From contig JBNPWE010000014.1 in assembly GCA_050433985.1 (NCBI GenBank), positions 1-64,000 of the forward strand: a DNA stretch of 64,000 nt. The letters run 5' to 3'. The notes beneath the pieces were generated by a model. The model ran no database searches. It had not been told where the DNA came from and saw nothing but the letters and a program-made list of their open reading frames with translations. The translations under genes were made by a program, and so were the position numbers. Each line of letters starts with the position of its first letter. Position 1 is the stretch's first letter. The stretch is from JACIYW01 sp014359745 (GTDB lineage Bacteria > Pseudomonadota > Alphaproteobacteria > Rhodobacterales > Rhodobacteraceae). This document shows positions 27,758-36,300 of this stretch, in pieces.

Positions 27758-28597
27758 ATGACCTGCCTCGGGGTGATCCAGTCCTACGGTCTGCGCAGCC
27801 TTGGCTTTGGCGAACGTCTGCTGCCGCGTTCGGATTTCACGCTCTGCGATCAGGTGGTGCTGATCGGGTCGGGGCTGATCTGGAACGTCTATTTCGGGGT
27901 GCTCGCCCTTGGCCTTGGCTTTTTTGCCGCCACCGGGCTTGCCCTGGCGAAAAGCGCCCGCGCATCGCTGATCCGCAAACCCGCCGAATGGTTCGTCTTC
28001 ATCTTTCGCGGATCGCCGCTGTTCATCCAGTTTTTCCTGGCCTACGAGGCTTTCGTGCTTTTGCCCGACATCGGCATCACGATCGACCTTGGGCTTGTCA
28101 CCCTGACCGCCACGACTGACTGGCTGACCCGCGCCTGGGCCGGGGCGCTGATCGTGCTGTTTCTCAACACGGCCGCCTATGCCGCCGAAATCTTCCATGG
28201 GGCGCTGCTGGCCATCCCCAAGGGCGATCTGGAGGCGGCCGACGCCTATGGCCTGACCGGGCGCAAGCGCTTTGCCCGGATCATCTGGCCAACCATGTTG
28301 CGGCTGGCCTGGCCCGCCTATACGAATGAGGCGATCTTTCTCTTTCACGCCACCACGCTGGTGTTCTTTTCGGGCTTTCCGGCCTGGCAGCAACGCGGCG
28401 ATGCGCTTTACTATGCCAAATACTTCGCCGACCGCACCTTCAACCCCTTCGTGCCCTATCCGATCGTGGCGGGGTACTTCATACTGCTGACCCTGGTGGT
28501 GATACTGGTGTTTTCCCTGGTGAACCGGCGTCTGAACCGGCACCTTCCCCAAAAGGCGCGCGCCCGTCTGCGGCTGCGCCTTCAACTGATAAGGTAA
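27758..28597 (+). CDS. ABC transporter permease (HisM/OccM type)
   Basis: A 279-residue permease with five hydrophobic segments and the EAA-like loop EAADAYGLTGRKRFARIIWPTMLR near residue 165. The N-terminal 45 residues before the first helix are longer than usual. The ATG at 27758 lacks a clear ribosome site, and the frame is open further upstream through the repeat element, so the start is uncertain. It ends 3 bases before the glutamine synthetase-like gene. Confidence 0.88.
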   Translation: MTCLGVIQSYGLRSLGFGERLLPRSDFTLCDQVVLIGSGLIWNVYFGVLALGLGFFAATGLALAKSARASLIRKPAEWFVFIFRGSPLFIQFFLAYEAFVLLPDIGITIDLGLVTLTATTDWLTRAWAGALIVLFLNTAAYAAEIFHGALLAIPKGDLEAADAYGLTGRKRFARIIWPTMLRLAWPAYTNEAIFLFHATTLVFFSGFPAWQQRGDALYYAKYFADRTFNPFVPYPIVAGYFILLTLVVILVFSLVNRRLNRHLPQKARARLRLRLQLIR

Positions 28598-28600
28598 ATT

Positions 28601-29944
28601 ATGCGCGATATGGACAACTGGCTGCGCAAACACCCCGAGGTGCGCACGATCCGCGTCGCCGCCGCCGATCTGAACGGTCAGGCGCGCGGCAAACGCGTGC
28701 CGTCGCGCTTTGCCGACAAGGTGGTGCAGGATGGCACGCGCTTTCCGATGTCGGTGCTCAATCTTGATATCTGGGGCGAGGATATCGACGACAGCCCGCT
28801 GGTCTTTGCCTCTGGCGATGCCGATGGCGTCCTGCGCCCGACCGAACGCGGCTTTGTGCCGATGCCCTGGCTGGAGGCCCCGACAGCGCTTTTGCCGATC
28901 TGGATGTTTCGCGAGAATGGCCGCCCCTATGAAGGCGATCCGCGTCAGGCGCTTGGCTTCGTTCTGGGCCGTTACCGCAGGCGCGGCCTGACCCCGGTGG
29001 TCGCCACCGAGATGGAATTTTTCCTGATCGACGATTCGGGCCGCAACCTTCAGGTGCCGGTCAGCCCGCATTCGGGCAAGCGGCGCAAGGCGGCCGAAAC
29101 GCTGGCGCTGCGCGCGCTGGACACGTTCGATCAGTTCTTCACCCATCTTTATGATGCCTGCGAGGCGATGGATATCCCCGCCGACACCGCAATTTCCGAG
29201 GCCGGGCTGGGCCAGTTCGAAATCAACCTGATGCATCAGGATGACGCGCTGCGCGCCGCCGATGACGCGTGGCTTTTCAAGATGCTGGTCAAGGGGCTGG
29301 CGCGGCGCTATGGCTTTGCGGCGTCCTTCATGGCCAAACCCTATCCCGATTACCCCGGATCGGGGCTGCACACGCATTTTTCGGTGCTTGACGAGGATGG
29401 CAAGAACATCTTTGACAATGGCGGCCCCGAAGGCACGCCTGTGCTGCACAACGCCATCGCCGGATGCCTTGCCGCCGCGCAGGAAAGCACGCTGCTGTTC
29501 GCCCCCCACGCCAACAGCTATGACCGGCTGGTGCCCGGCGCGCACGCGCCCACCGGTGTGTGCTGGGCCTATGAGAACCGCACCGCGGCGATCCGCGTCC
29601 CGTCGGGCAACCCTGCCGCGCGGCGGGTGGAACACCGGGTGGCGGGTGGCGATATCAATCCCTATCTGATGCTGGCGGGGGTTCTCGGCGCCGCGCTGAT
29701 CGGTATCGAAGATGAGATGAAACCACCAAAACCGATCACCGGCAATGCCTATGCCCTTGATCTGCCGCAGCTTCCGTCCACATGGGATGCGGCGATCGAT
29801 GCCTTCGAGGAAGGCGAGATGATCGGTCGTATCTTTCCGCGCGAACTGATCCGCAACCTTGTACAGACCAAACGCCAGGAACGGCATTACATGGCGGAAT
29901 TGTCCGAGGCGGAACAGGTGGAGCTTTACCTCGATACGGTGTGA
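28601..29944 (+). CDS. glutamine synthetase-family gamma-glutamyl ligase (PuuA-like)
   Basis: A 447-residue protein of the GS catalytic fold. It shows the N-terminal beta-grasp with DLNGQARGKRVP, the metal-binding glutamate in VATEMEFFL, EAGLGQFEINL, the HTHFSV loop with GSGLH and the glutamate-binding ENRTAAIRVP. The length and lack of adenylylation features point to gamma-glutamylation of an amine (gamma-glutamylputrescine synthetase type) rather than ammonia assimilation. It follows the ABC permease by 3 bases. A paralogue lies at 31262. Confidence 0.88.
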   Translation: MRDMDNWLRKHPEVRTIRVAAADLNGQARGKRVPSRFADKVVQDGTRFPMSVLNLDIWGEDIDDSPLVFASGDADGVLRPTERGFVPMPWLEAPTALLPIWMFRENGRPYEGDPRQALGFVLGRYRRRGLTPVVATEMEFFLIDDSGRNLQVPVSPHSGKRRKAAETLALRALDTFDQFFTHLYDACEAMDIPADTAISEAGLGQFEINLMHQDDALRAADDAWLFKMLVKGLARRYGFAASFMAKPYPDYPGSGLHTHFSVLDEDGKNIFDNGGPEGTPVLHNAIAGCLAAAQESTLLFAPHANSYDRLVPGAHAPTGVCWAYENRTAAIRVPSGNPAARRVEHRVAGGDINPYLMLAGVLGAALIGIEDEMKPPKPITGNAYALDLPQLPSTWDAAIDAFEEGEMIGRIFPRELIRNLVQTKRQERHYMAELSEAEQVELYLDTV

Positions 29945-29985
29945 GGCGTTTCATCTGCCCCGCGTTCGCAGGTGCGCGCCATCTC

Positions 29986-30453
29986 TTATCCCCGGCCGCG
30001 ATATCCCGGCACGCCCTGATCGGGGATCCAGACATCTTTGGGCGCGGCACCGGTCTGCCAGAAGACATCGATCGGAATGCCGCCGCGCGGATACCAGTAG
30101 CCGCCGATGCGCAGCCATGCGGGTTCCAGCAGATCGACCAGCCGTCGGCCGATGGCCACGGTGCAATCCTCGTGAAAGGCGCCGTGGTTGCGAAACGAGG
30201 TCAGGTAAAGCTTCAGCGACTTGCTTTCCACCAGCCAGTCACCCGGCACATAATCGATGACCAGATGCGCGAAATCCGGCTGCCCGGTCATCGGGCACAG
30301 CGAGGTGAATTCAGGCGCGGTAAAGCGCACCATGTAACGGCTATCGCCTTGCGGGTTCTGTACCCGTTCCAGCACCGCCTGTTCGGGCGCGGCGGGTATC
30401 GCGCTTGTCGCGCCAAGCTGGGTCAGACCCGCATAGATGTTCTCATCCGTCAT
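29986..30453 (-). CDS. queF: NADPH-dependent 7-cyano-7-deazaguanine reductase
   Basis: QueF reduces preQ0 nitrile to preQ1 in queuosine biosynthesis. The 155-residue unimodular form has the nucleophilic Cys in SLCPMTGQPDFA, the NADPH motif ESKSLKLYL and FHEDC. It sits on the minus strand between the two glutamine synthetase-like genes and interrupts the catabolic cluster. No preQ1 riboswitch signature was found in its 125-base upstream gap. Confidence 0.96.
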   Translation of the reverse strand: MTDENIYAGLTQLGATSAIPAAPEQAVLERVQNPQGDSRYMVRFTAPEFTSLCPMTGQPDFAHLVIDYVPGDWLVESKSLKLYLTSFRNHGAFHEDCTVAIGRRLVDLLEPAWLRIGGYWYPRGGIPIDVFWQTGAAPKDVWIPDQGVPGYRGRG

Positions 30454-30578
30454 TCCGACCCCTTAACGCTGTCCCAAACCGGTTAACAGCCGCGCACGCT
30501 TCGGTAAAGGCCGCGCGCCCTCTTGTCGGCCCCCTGTCGTGCGCGTAGGCTGCGCCCATAACAATCAACAGGCACCCG

Positions 30579-31265
30579 ATGCTGATTGGCATACTGCAAA
30601 CCGGCCATGTTCATGAAACTCTGGTAGATGATTTTGGCGAATATCCCGGCATGTTCGAACGTTTGCTGCAGGGGTACGGGTTTTCGTTTCGCACCTGGTC
30701 GGTGGTCGATATGGATTTTCCCGCCAGCGTGCATGACGCCGATGGCTGGCTGCTGACAGGGTCGCGCCATGGCGCCTATGATGATCTGCCCTTCATCGCC
30801 CCGCTGGAAGATTTCATCCGGCGGGCCTATCATGCGCATGTGCCGATGGTGGGGATATGTTTTGGCCACCAGATCATCGCGCAGGCGCTTGGCGGCACGG
30901 TGCGCAAATCCGACAAGGGCTGGGGGATTGGCGCGCATGACTATGCCTTTGGCGATGAGGTGCTGACCCTCAACGCCTGGCATCAGGATCAGGTCGTCAC
31001 GCGACCGCCCGATGCAGAGGTGGCTGCCCGCAGCGATTTTTGCGAGAACGCCGCCCTTGTCTATGGAAACCGCGCCTTTACCGTGCAGGCCCACCCGGAA
31101 ATCCGTGATGATTATCTGGCCGGGCTGATCGACAAGCGCGCACCGGGCATCGTGCCCGAGGCGGTGCTTGCCGACGCGCGCGCCCGGTTGGGCGCACCGC
31201 AGCAATCGCATGTGATCGCCGATCGCATCGCCGAATTTTTCCGCCAACCCAGGGGCAAGACATGA
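30579..31265 (+). CDS. class I glutamine amidotransferase-like protein
   Basis: A 228-residue stand-alone GATase1 domain. The nucleophile elbow is GICFGHQ (Cys near residue 92) and the His-Glu of the triad is QAHPE near 170. The context between gamma-glutamyl ligases and a FAD oxidase suggests gamma-glutamyl hydrolysis, the PuuD role, although the sequence is of the GMP-synthase-like GATase type and not the Peptidase C26 PuuD type. It overlaps the next gene by 4 bases. Confidence 0.85.
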   Translation: MLIGILQTGHVHETLVDDFGEYPGMFERLLQGYGFSFRTWSVVDMDFPASVHDADGWLLTGSRHGAYDDLPFIAPLEDFIRRAYHAHVPMVGICFGHQIIAQALGGTVRKSDKGWGIGAHDYAFGDEVLTLNAWHQDQVVTRPPDAEVAARSDFCENAALVYGNRAFTVQAHPEIRDDYLAGLIDKRAPGIVPEAVLADARARLGAPQQSHVIADRIAEFFRQPRGKT

Positions 31266-32617
31266 CGGAATTCTATGACAAACTGCCCGAAAGCACCCGT
31301 GCCTATCTTAAGGGGCGCAAGCTGGATGAGGTGGAATGTATCGTGCCCGACATTTCGGGCATCGCGCGCGGCAAGGCGATGCCTGCGACCAAGTTCGAAA
31401 AGCAGACGCATTTCTACCTGCCCAATTCGATCTTTCTGCAAACCATCACCGGCGACTGGGCCGAAAATATCGGCGAGGCATTTACCGAACCCGACATGAT
31501 CCTGCGCCCCGATTTTTCCACCGCTTCGGCCGCGCCCTGGTCGGCGGATGTCACGTTGCAAGTCATCCATGACGTCTTCGATCAGGCGGGCGAACCGGTG
31601 CCGATCGCGCCGCGCAACGTGCTCAAACGCGTTGTGCAGCTTTACAATGACCGCGGCTGGGAACCGGTTATGGCGCCAGAGATGGAATTCTTTCTGGTCG
31701 CGCGCAATATCGACCCCAACCAACCGATAGAGCCGCCGATGGGCCGTTCGGGCCGCCGCGCCGCCGCGCGCCAGGCCTATTCGCTGTCGGCTGTGGATGA
31801 ATACGGCAAGGTCATCGACGATATCTATGATTTCGCCGAGGCGATGGGGCTGGAAATCGACGGCATCCTGCAGGAAGGCGGCGCTGGCCAGATCGAACTC
31901 AACCTGCGCCATGGAGAGCCGGTGAAACTGGCCGACGAAATCTTCTATTTCAAGCGGCTGATCCGCGAGGCGGCGCTGCGCCACGACACGTTCGCCACCT
32001 TCATGGCCAAGCCCATTCAGGATGAACCCGGATCGGCGATGCACATGCATCATTCGGTGGTGGATATCAAAACCGGGCAGAACATCTTTTCTGCCCCGGA
32101 TGGGTCGGAAACCCCACAGTTCCTGCATTTCATCGGCGGCATGCAGCATCACCTGCCGTCGGTCATCGCGCTGCTTGCCCCCTATGTGAACAGTTATCGC
32201 CGTTATGTTCCCGATTTCGCCGCGCCGATCAATCTTGCCTGGGGGCGCGACAACCGCACCACCGGCATCCGGGTGCCCATTTCGGAACCTGCGGCGCGGC
32301 GGGTGGAAAACCGGCTGGCGGGGATGGATTGCAACCCCTACCTGGGTTTTGCCGCCAGCCTGGCCTGCGGCTATCTTGGCCTGATCGAGGAACGGATGCC
32401 GGAACCGGAATTCAGGGGGGATGCCTATGCCTCGGATGAAGGGATTCCGCGCAACGTGGGCGAGGCGCTGGATCTTTTCAACGCGGCCACGGTGATGCAC
32501 GATGTGCTCTCTCCCGCATTCTGCCGGGTTTACACGGCTGTCAAGGAACTGGAATACAACAAGTTCCTGCATGTCATCAGCCCCTGGGAACGCCAGCATC
32601 TTCTGTTGAACGTATGA
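31262..32617 (+). CDS. puuA: gamma-glutamylputrescine synthetase-like glutamine synthetase
   Basis: A 451-residue GS-fold ligase paralogous to the gene at 28601, closer to classical PuuA. Motifs are CIVPDISGIARGKAMP, MAPEMEFFLV, EGGAGQIELNL, SAMHMHHSV and DNRTTGIRVP. It is expected to join glutamate to a mono- or diamine with ATP. It overlaps the amidotransferase upstream and the oxidase downstream by ATGA, so the three form one translational unit. Confidence 0.9.
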   Translation: MTEFYDKLPESTRAYLKGRKLDEVECIVPDISGIARGKAMPATKFEKQTHFYLPNSIFLQTITGDWAENIGEAFTEPDMILRPDFSTASAAPWSADVTLQVIHDVFDQAGEPVPIAPRNVLKRVVQLYNDRGWEPVMAPEMEFFLVARNIDPNQPIEPPMGRSGRRAAARQAYSLSAVDEYGKVIDDIYDFAEAMGLEIDGILQEGGAGQIELNLRHGEPVKLADEIFYFKRLIREAALRHDTFATFMAKPIQDEPGSAMHMHHSVVDIKTGQNIFSAPDGSETPQFLHFIGGMQHHLPSVIALLAPYVNSYRRYVPDFAAPINLAWGRDNRTTGIRVPISEPAARRVENRLAGMDCNPYLGFAASLACGYLGLIEERMPEPEFRGDAYASDEGIPRNVGEALDLFNAATVMHDVLSPAFCRVYTAVKELEYNKFLHVISPWERQHLLLNV

Positions 32618-33918
32618 ACCTTCTGCACGCCAATGACCGCGCGGGGGAATATCCCGCCTCGTGGTATGCCGAAACCGCCACGCCGCTTGCGCCCTTCGCG
32701 CCGCTACGCGGTGCGGCGCGGGCCGATGTGGTGGTGGTGGGCGGTGGGTATACCGGGCTGTCGGCGGCGCTGCATCTGGCCGGGCGAGGCTATGACGTGA
32801 CCCTGCTGGAGGCGCATCGCCTGGGCTTCGGGGCCTCGGGGCGCAATGGCGGGCAGGTGGGCAGTGGCCAGCGGCTGGAACAGGACGCGCTGGAACGCAT
32901 GGCGGGCGGGGCGGCGGCCCACGCCCTTTGGGATCTGGGCGAAGAGGCGAAGGCGCTGGTCAAGGCGCTGATCCTGGATCAGCGGATGGATGTCACCTTT
33001 CACCCCGGCATCGTGCACGCCTGCCGCACCGGCCCAGAGGTGCGCGCAGCCCATGCCTATGCCGATATGCTGCGAAGCTCTTACAACTATCACCAGATAG
33101 AGGCGCTGGATCGGGATGATTTGCATGCCATCCTGTCCTCGGCGGCCTATGTGGGCGGCGACCTGGATATGGGCGCGGGGCATGTTCACCCGCTTGGCTT
33201 TGCCTTCGGGCTGGCACGGGCGGCAAAGGCGGCGGGGGTGCGCATCTTCGAGAGGTCCGAGGTGGTGCGCATCACCCCCGGCGCGCGGGTGCGGGTGGAT
33301 ACCGGCGACGGCCATGTCGAGGCCGATCACCTGATCCTGGCCTGCAACGGCTATCTGGGGGATCTGGCGCCGCGGGTGGCGGCACGGGTGATGCCGATCA
33401 ACAATTTCATCGTCGCCACCGAACCCTTGGGCAAGCGCGTGGTCAATGTGCTGCGCCGAAACGTGGCGGTGGCCGACACAAGGTTTGTCGTCAATTACTT
33501 CCGGTTGACCGAAGATGGGCGGCTGCTGTTTGGCGGCGGCGAAAGCTATGGCTACCGCTTCCCGCGCGACATTCGCGCCGTGGTGCGCAAGCCGATGTTG
33601 CAGGTGTTTCCCAATCTGGCCGATGTGGCGCTGACCCATGCCTGGGGCGGCACGCTGGCGATCACCCGCACCCGCATGCCGCATTTTACCCGGCTGGCGG
33701 GCAATATCCTGTCGGCCTCGGGCTATTCGGGGCACGGGGTGGCGATGGCCACGCTTTCGGGGCGCTTGCTGGCCGAGGCGGTGGCGGGGCAGGCGGAACG
33801 GTTCGATCTGATGGCGGGGTTGCCCGCGCCGGGCTTTCCGGGGGGCGCGGCGCTGCGCAGCCCGTTGCTGGCGCTTGCGATGACCTGGTTCGCGCTGCGC
33901 GACCGGCTGGGTATCTGA
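32614..33918 (+). CDS. puuB: FAD-dependent gamma-glutamylputrescine oxidase-like enzyme
   Basis: A DAO-family flavoprotein of 434 residues. The dinucleotide motif GGGYTGLSAALHLAGRG lies at residues 43-59, and GASGRNGGQVGSGQ binds flavin. The C-terminal HAWGGTLAITRTRMPH and SGYSGHGVAMATLSG are typical of PuuB/OrdL. It would oxidise the gamma-glutamylated amine to an aldehyde. No aldehyde dehydrogenase (PuuC) is in the cluster. Translation is coupled to puuA by ATGA. Confidence 0.88.
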   Translation: MNLLHANDRAGEYPASWYAETATPLAPFAPLRGAARADVVVVGGGYTGLSAALHLAGRGYDVTLLEAHRLGFGASGRNGGQVGSGQRLEQDALERMAGGAAAHALWDLGEEAKALVKALILDQRMDVTFHPGIVHACRTGPEVRAAHAYADMLRSSYNYHQIEALDRDDLHAILSSAAYVGGDLDMGAGHVHPLGFAFGLARAAKAAGVRIFERSEVVRITPGARVRVDTGDGHVEADHLILACNGYLGDLAPRVAARVMPINNFIVATEPLGKRVVNVLRRNVAVADTRFVVNYFRLTEDGRLLFGGGESYGYRFPRDIRAVVRKPMLQVFPNLADVALTHAWGGTLAITRTRMPHFTRLAGNILSASGYSGHGVAMATLSGRLLAEAVAGQAERFDLMAGLPAPGFPGGAALRSPLLALAMTWFALRDRLGI

Positions 33919-33940
33919 CGGCTTCTTAACCGCTGGGGCA

Positions 33941-34161
33941 GGGGTGGCGGGCTACCGCGGCAACCGTGGAGGCTTGAATTTCCCGAGAGCCTGGGTTTAC
34001 CAGGTGGGCACCAGATACCGAGGCCAGGACCCCGGCAGAGCCAGCTCCCTTCGAGATGCTTATCGGCCACTGGAAAAGGGCCTCTCACAAGAGGGGCAGA
34101 ACCCGCCACCCCCGAAATAGGCCGCCCGCTGCCGCTGCACAAGGGGCGATGCGGCCTTTTT
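33941..34161 (+). ncRNA. structured non-coding RNA, possibly 6S RNA
   Basis: A 245-base gene-free stretch contains an 11-bp perfect closing helix, GGGGTGGCGGG (33941-33951) with CCCGCCACCCC (34102-34112). Inside are several helices: CCGCGG/CCGTGG, GGAGGC with GCCTCT, TTTCC with GGAAA, CCTGG/CCAGG and CCTCT/AGAGG. A separate Rho-independent terminator follows. The size (about 170 bases) and long closed hairpin layout suit 6S RNA. SRP RNA, RNase P and tmRNA signatures are absent, as are the cobalamin, TPP and FMN riboswitch boxes. The family assignment is an inference; the structure and terminator are direct observations. Confidence 0.55.
34119..34161 (+). terminator. Rho-independent terminator of the non-coding RNA
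   Basis: AGGCCGC (34119-34125) pairs with GCGGCCT (34151-34157), followed by five T (34157-34161). It lies between the closing helix and the mmcB gene. Confidence 0.8.
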
Positions 34162-34198
34162 CATGGACAGATGTTCCGCCTTCGTTCATGTTTGCGGC

Positions 34199-34672
34199 AT
34201 GGGCGATACGGTACAACCTGGCCACTTGCTGGCGCGCGGCGTGGCGCGCGGGCTGCGCGGCCATGATTTCATCAGCCTGGCGGAATTCGTGCCAAGGCGC
34301 GGTCTGCGCGTCGATGTGCTGGCGCTGGGGCCAAAGGGGCAGGTCTGGGTGGTGGAATGCAAATCCTCGCGCGCCGATTTCACCTCGGATCACAAATGGC
34401 GGGGCTATCTGGAATGGTGTGACCGGTTCTTCTGGGCGGTCGATCCGGCGTTTCCGGTTGACCTGTTGCCGGGCGATACCGGGCTTATCCTGGCCGATGC
34501 CTACGGGGCCGAGATCATGCGCATGGGGATTGAGCGGCCGCTTGCCCCGGCGCGGCGGCGCGCGATCACGCAGAAGATGGCGCGCACGGCCGCGAATCGG
34601 TTGCGGGCGCTTCTTGATTCGAGCTCGGCACCGATGCAGTCTGGCCCGGCTATTTCATTACTAAAAGACTAA
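34199..34672 (+). CDS. mmcB: MmcB family DNA repair protein
   Basis: A 157-residue protein with a PD-(D/E)XK-like core (RVDVLALGPKGQVWVVECKSSRADF, where the D and ECK are the presumed metal site) and the conserved HKWRGYLEWCDRFFWAVD. MmcB was described in Caulobacter as an SOS-regulated factor for mitomycin C resistance. No LexA box was identified here. ATG 34199 is preferred because ATG 34163 is only one base after the terminator T run. Neither has a good ribosome site. Confidence 0.85.
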   Translation: MGDTVQPGHLLARGVARGLRGHDFISLAEFVPRRGLRVDVLALGPKGQVWVVECKSSRADFTSDHKWRGYLEWCDRFFWAVDPAFPVDLLPGDTGLILADAYGAEIMRMGIERPLAPARRRAITQKMARTAANRLRALLDSSSAPMQSGPAISLLKD

Positions 34673-34681
34673 GAATTTAGT
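34668..34681. promoter_or_regulatory. AT-rich palindrome before the signal-peptide/PiuC gene pair
   Basis: ACTAAGAATTTAGT has perfect 5-base arms (ACTAA/TTAGT) around GAAT. It overlaps the mmcB stop codon and lies 78 bases before the next start. It resembles iron-responsive operators in general character only. Confidence 0.3.
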
Positions 34682-34758
34682 TGATCTTTGGGCGGGATTT
34701 GCTATCCAAGCAAAATACTCGGAAATTGCGCCCGATGCGCCAACCAAAGGACAGACCG

Positions 34759-35619
34759 ATGAGTGACAAGAAACCGATCCGAACCGTGATACCAATGCGT
34801 ATGGTTGCGCTGGGAACCGTAGCGGCGGTTCTGTCGGTGCCGGCCCAGGCGGCGGCAATCCATGGCACGGCACATACGGCGTTTCAGCCCGGACCAGACC
34901 TGATCCGGGTGGCCGGCGAAGGTGGCGAGGCAGGGTCTGCCGCCATCAAGGCACCTTCAGCGGGTGGCGAAGCCGACGAGGGCGGCGGCGCCGTTACCGA
35001 AGCCGATTTCCTCGCCGCGCTTGGCTTCATCGAAGGGCACTTGCGCGCCGGATTGGCACTCTACCAGACCAAAGACCTCGCCGCTGCAAAAACCCACATG
35101 GGTCACCCGATCAAGGAAAAATTCGGAGCCGTGGAACATCAGCTCAATGAACGCGGCTTTGCCCGGCTCAAAAATGAGATCAAGGCTCTCGCCGACGCCG
35201 CCGAAGCTGAAGCGCCCCTGACCGAGATAGAATCCCGCTTTGCTACCGTGCATGCAACCCTCGATTCGGTGCGCGTCGCGTCGCCCGGCGGACAGGTGGC
35301 GGCGTTGAAAAGCCTCGCGCTTCTGACCCGGATCGCCGCCGACGAATACAAGGAAGCGGTCGAAGGTGGCACGGTGTCGAACCTGCACGAATACCAGGAC
35401 AGTTGGGGTTTCCTTCGAAACGTCGAGGTCGAGGCGACCCGTGTTGCCGCCTCTGACAATGCCAATATCGTCGCCGCAGCGAACAAGATTCTTGCCCTCA
35501 TGCAAGGGCTTGGCGTGGCTTACGGTGATATCCAGGGCATGGGGCAGATGCAGATGGAACCGGAACTTCTTTACGGTGCAGCAGCGCGCATGGAACTTGC
35601 GGCGATCAAGGTCCGTTGA
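34759..35619 (+). CDS. exported protein of unknown family upstream of a PiuC-type hydroxylase
   Basis: A 286-residue protein with a signal peptide (basic PIRTVIPMRM, then a hydrophobic stretch to AQAAA near residue 32). A Gly/Ala/Glu-rich linker follows to about residue 78. The rest is a helical domain with EGHLRAGLALYQTKDLAAAKTHMGHPIKEK. I do not recognise the family. AAAGGA lies 8 bases before ATG 34759. The next gene starts 3 bases after its stop, so the two are one operon. Because PiuC-type proteins are iron-starvation genes, a periplasmic role in metal uptake is a reasonable inference. Confidence 0.8.
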   Translation: MSDKKPIRTVIPMRMVALGTVAAVLSVPAQAAAIHGTAHTAFQPGPDLIRVAGEGGEAGSAAIKAPSAGGEADEGGGAVTEADFLAALGFIEGHLRAGLALYQTKDLAAAKTHMGHPIKEKFGAVEHQLNERGFARLKNEIKALADAAEAEAPLTEIESRFATVHATLDSVRVASPGGQVAALKSLALLTRIAADEYKEAVEGGTVSNLHEYQDSWGFLRNVEVEATRVAASDNANIVAAANKILALMQGLGVAYGDIQGMGQMQMEPELLYGAAARMELAAIKVR

Positions 35620-35622
35620 TCC

Positions 35623-36285
35623 ATGGTGGTGGTGATTGGCGGCGTGCTGTCTCGGGCAGAGGTGGCGGCGATTGCAGACTCGGCTGCCGAGGTGCCCTTC
35701 GAGGATGGGCGCGCCACGGCGGGGCGCTTTGCGCAAAAGGTCAAGCTGAACGAACAGGCCGCCGAGTCTCCGGCCCGCGCGGCGATCCTCGCCAAGGTGC
35801 GCGCGGCGCTTGAGGGCAACACCCTGTTCCACTCCATCGTCCGCCCGCGAAAGTTCGTGCGGCTCTTGCTGTCGCGCTATCGCCCCGGCATGGCCTATGG
35901 CACCCATGTCGATGACGCGATCATGGCAGGGGCGCGCACCGATCTGTCATTTACCGTTTTCCTGTCGGAACCATCAGATTACGAAGGCGGTGGTCTGATC
36001 ATAGAAGACATGGCCGAGGCGCGGCTGTTTCGCCCCGATGCCGGTGACGTGGTGCTTTACCCGACCAGCGCGCTGCATCGGGTAGAGTCGGTCATCCGGG
36101 GCGAACGGCTGGCGGTGGTGGGCTGGGTGCAAAGCTGGGTGGCCGATCCGGCGCGGCGTGAGGTGCTGCACGATCTCGATGTGGTGACAGAGGCGCTTGA
36201 CGCGGCAGCGGGGCAGGAAGATGCGCTGATCTCGCGACTTTTAAAAGCGAAAACAAATCTTTATCGGATGTGGTCCGATGGCTGA
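35623..36285 (+). CDS. PKHD-type Fe(II)/2-oxoglutarate hydroxylase (PiuC/YbiX)
   Basis: A 220-residue dioxygenase of the double-stranded beta-helix fold. The iron ligands are His-x-Asp in THVDDAIM (near residue 90) and the distal His in TSALHRVESV. The 2-oxoglutarate-binding Arg follows in VIRGERLAVVGW. The length matches PiuC (about 225). In Pseudomonas and E. coli these genes sit next to siderophore receptors under Fur control. Here the partner is the exported protein upstream, and no TonB receptor is in the window. Confidence 0.93.
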   Translation: MVVVIGGVLSRAEVAAIADSAAEVPFEDGRATAGRFAQKVKLNEQAAESPARAAILAKVRAALEGNTLFHSIVRPRKFVRLLLSRYRPGMAYGTHVDDAIMAGARTDLSFTVFLSEPSDYEGGGLIIEDMAEARLFRPDAGDVVLYPTSALHRVESVIRGERLAVVGWVQSWVADPARREVLHDLDVVTEALDAAAGQEDALISRLLKAKTNLYRMWSDG

Positions 36286-36300
36286 GCCCACTTGGGCGAC

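Noticed and set aside
27608..29887. Minus-strand open frame of 759 codons across permease and ligase genes
   Set aside because: The composition is that of a reverse-complement frame and it overlaps genes with intact family motifs.
30454..30578. Possible preQ1 riboswitch upstream of queF
   Set aside because: No small hairpin with the A-rich tail of preQ1-I and no larger conserved aptamer could be recognised in the 125-base gap.
33941..34112. SRP RNA, RNase P RNA, tmRNA or cobalamin riboswitch
   Set aside because: The diagnostic GGAAGNAGC, GAGGAAAGTCC, tmRNA ends and B12 box are all missing; only 6S remains as a known possibility.
34706..34722. Sixth copy of the AAATACTC element
   Set aside because: Only CCAAGCAAAATACTCGG is similar; the CATC half is missing, so it may be chance or part of a promoter.
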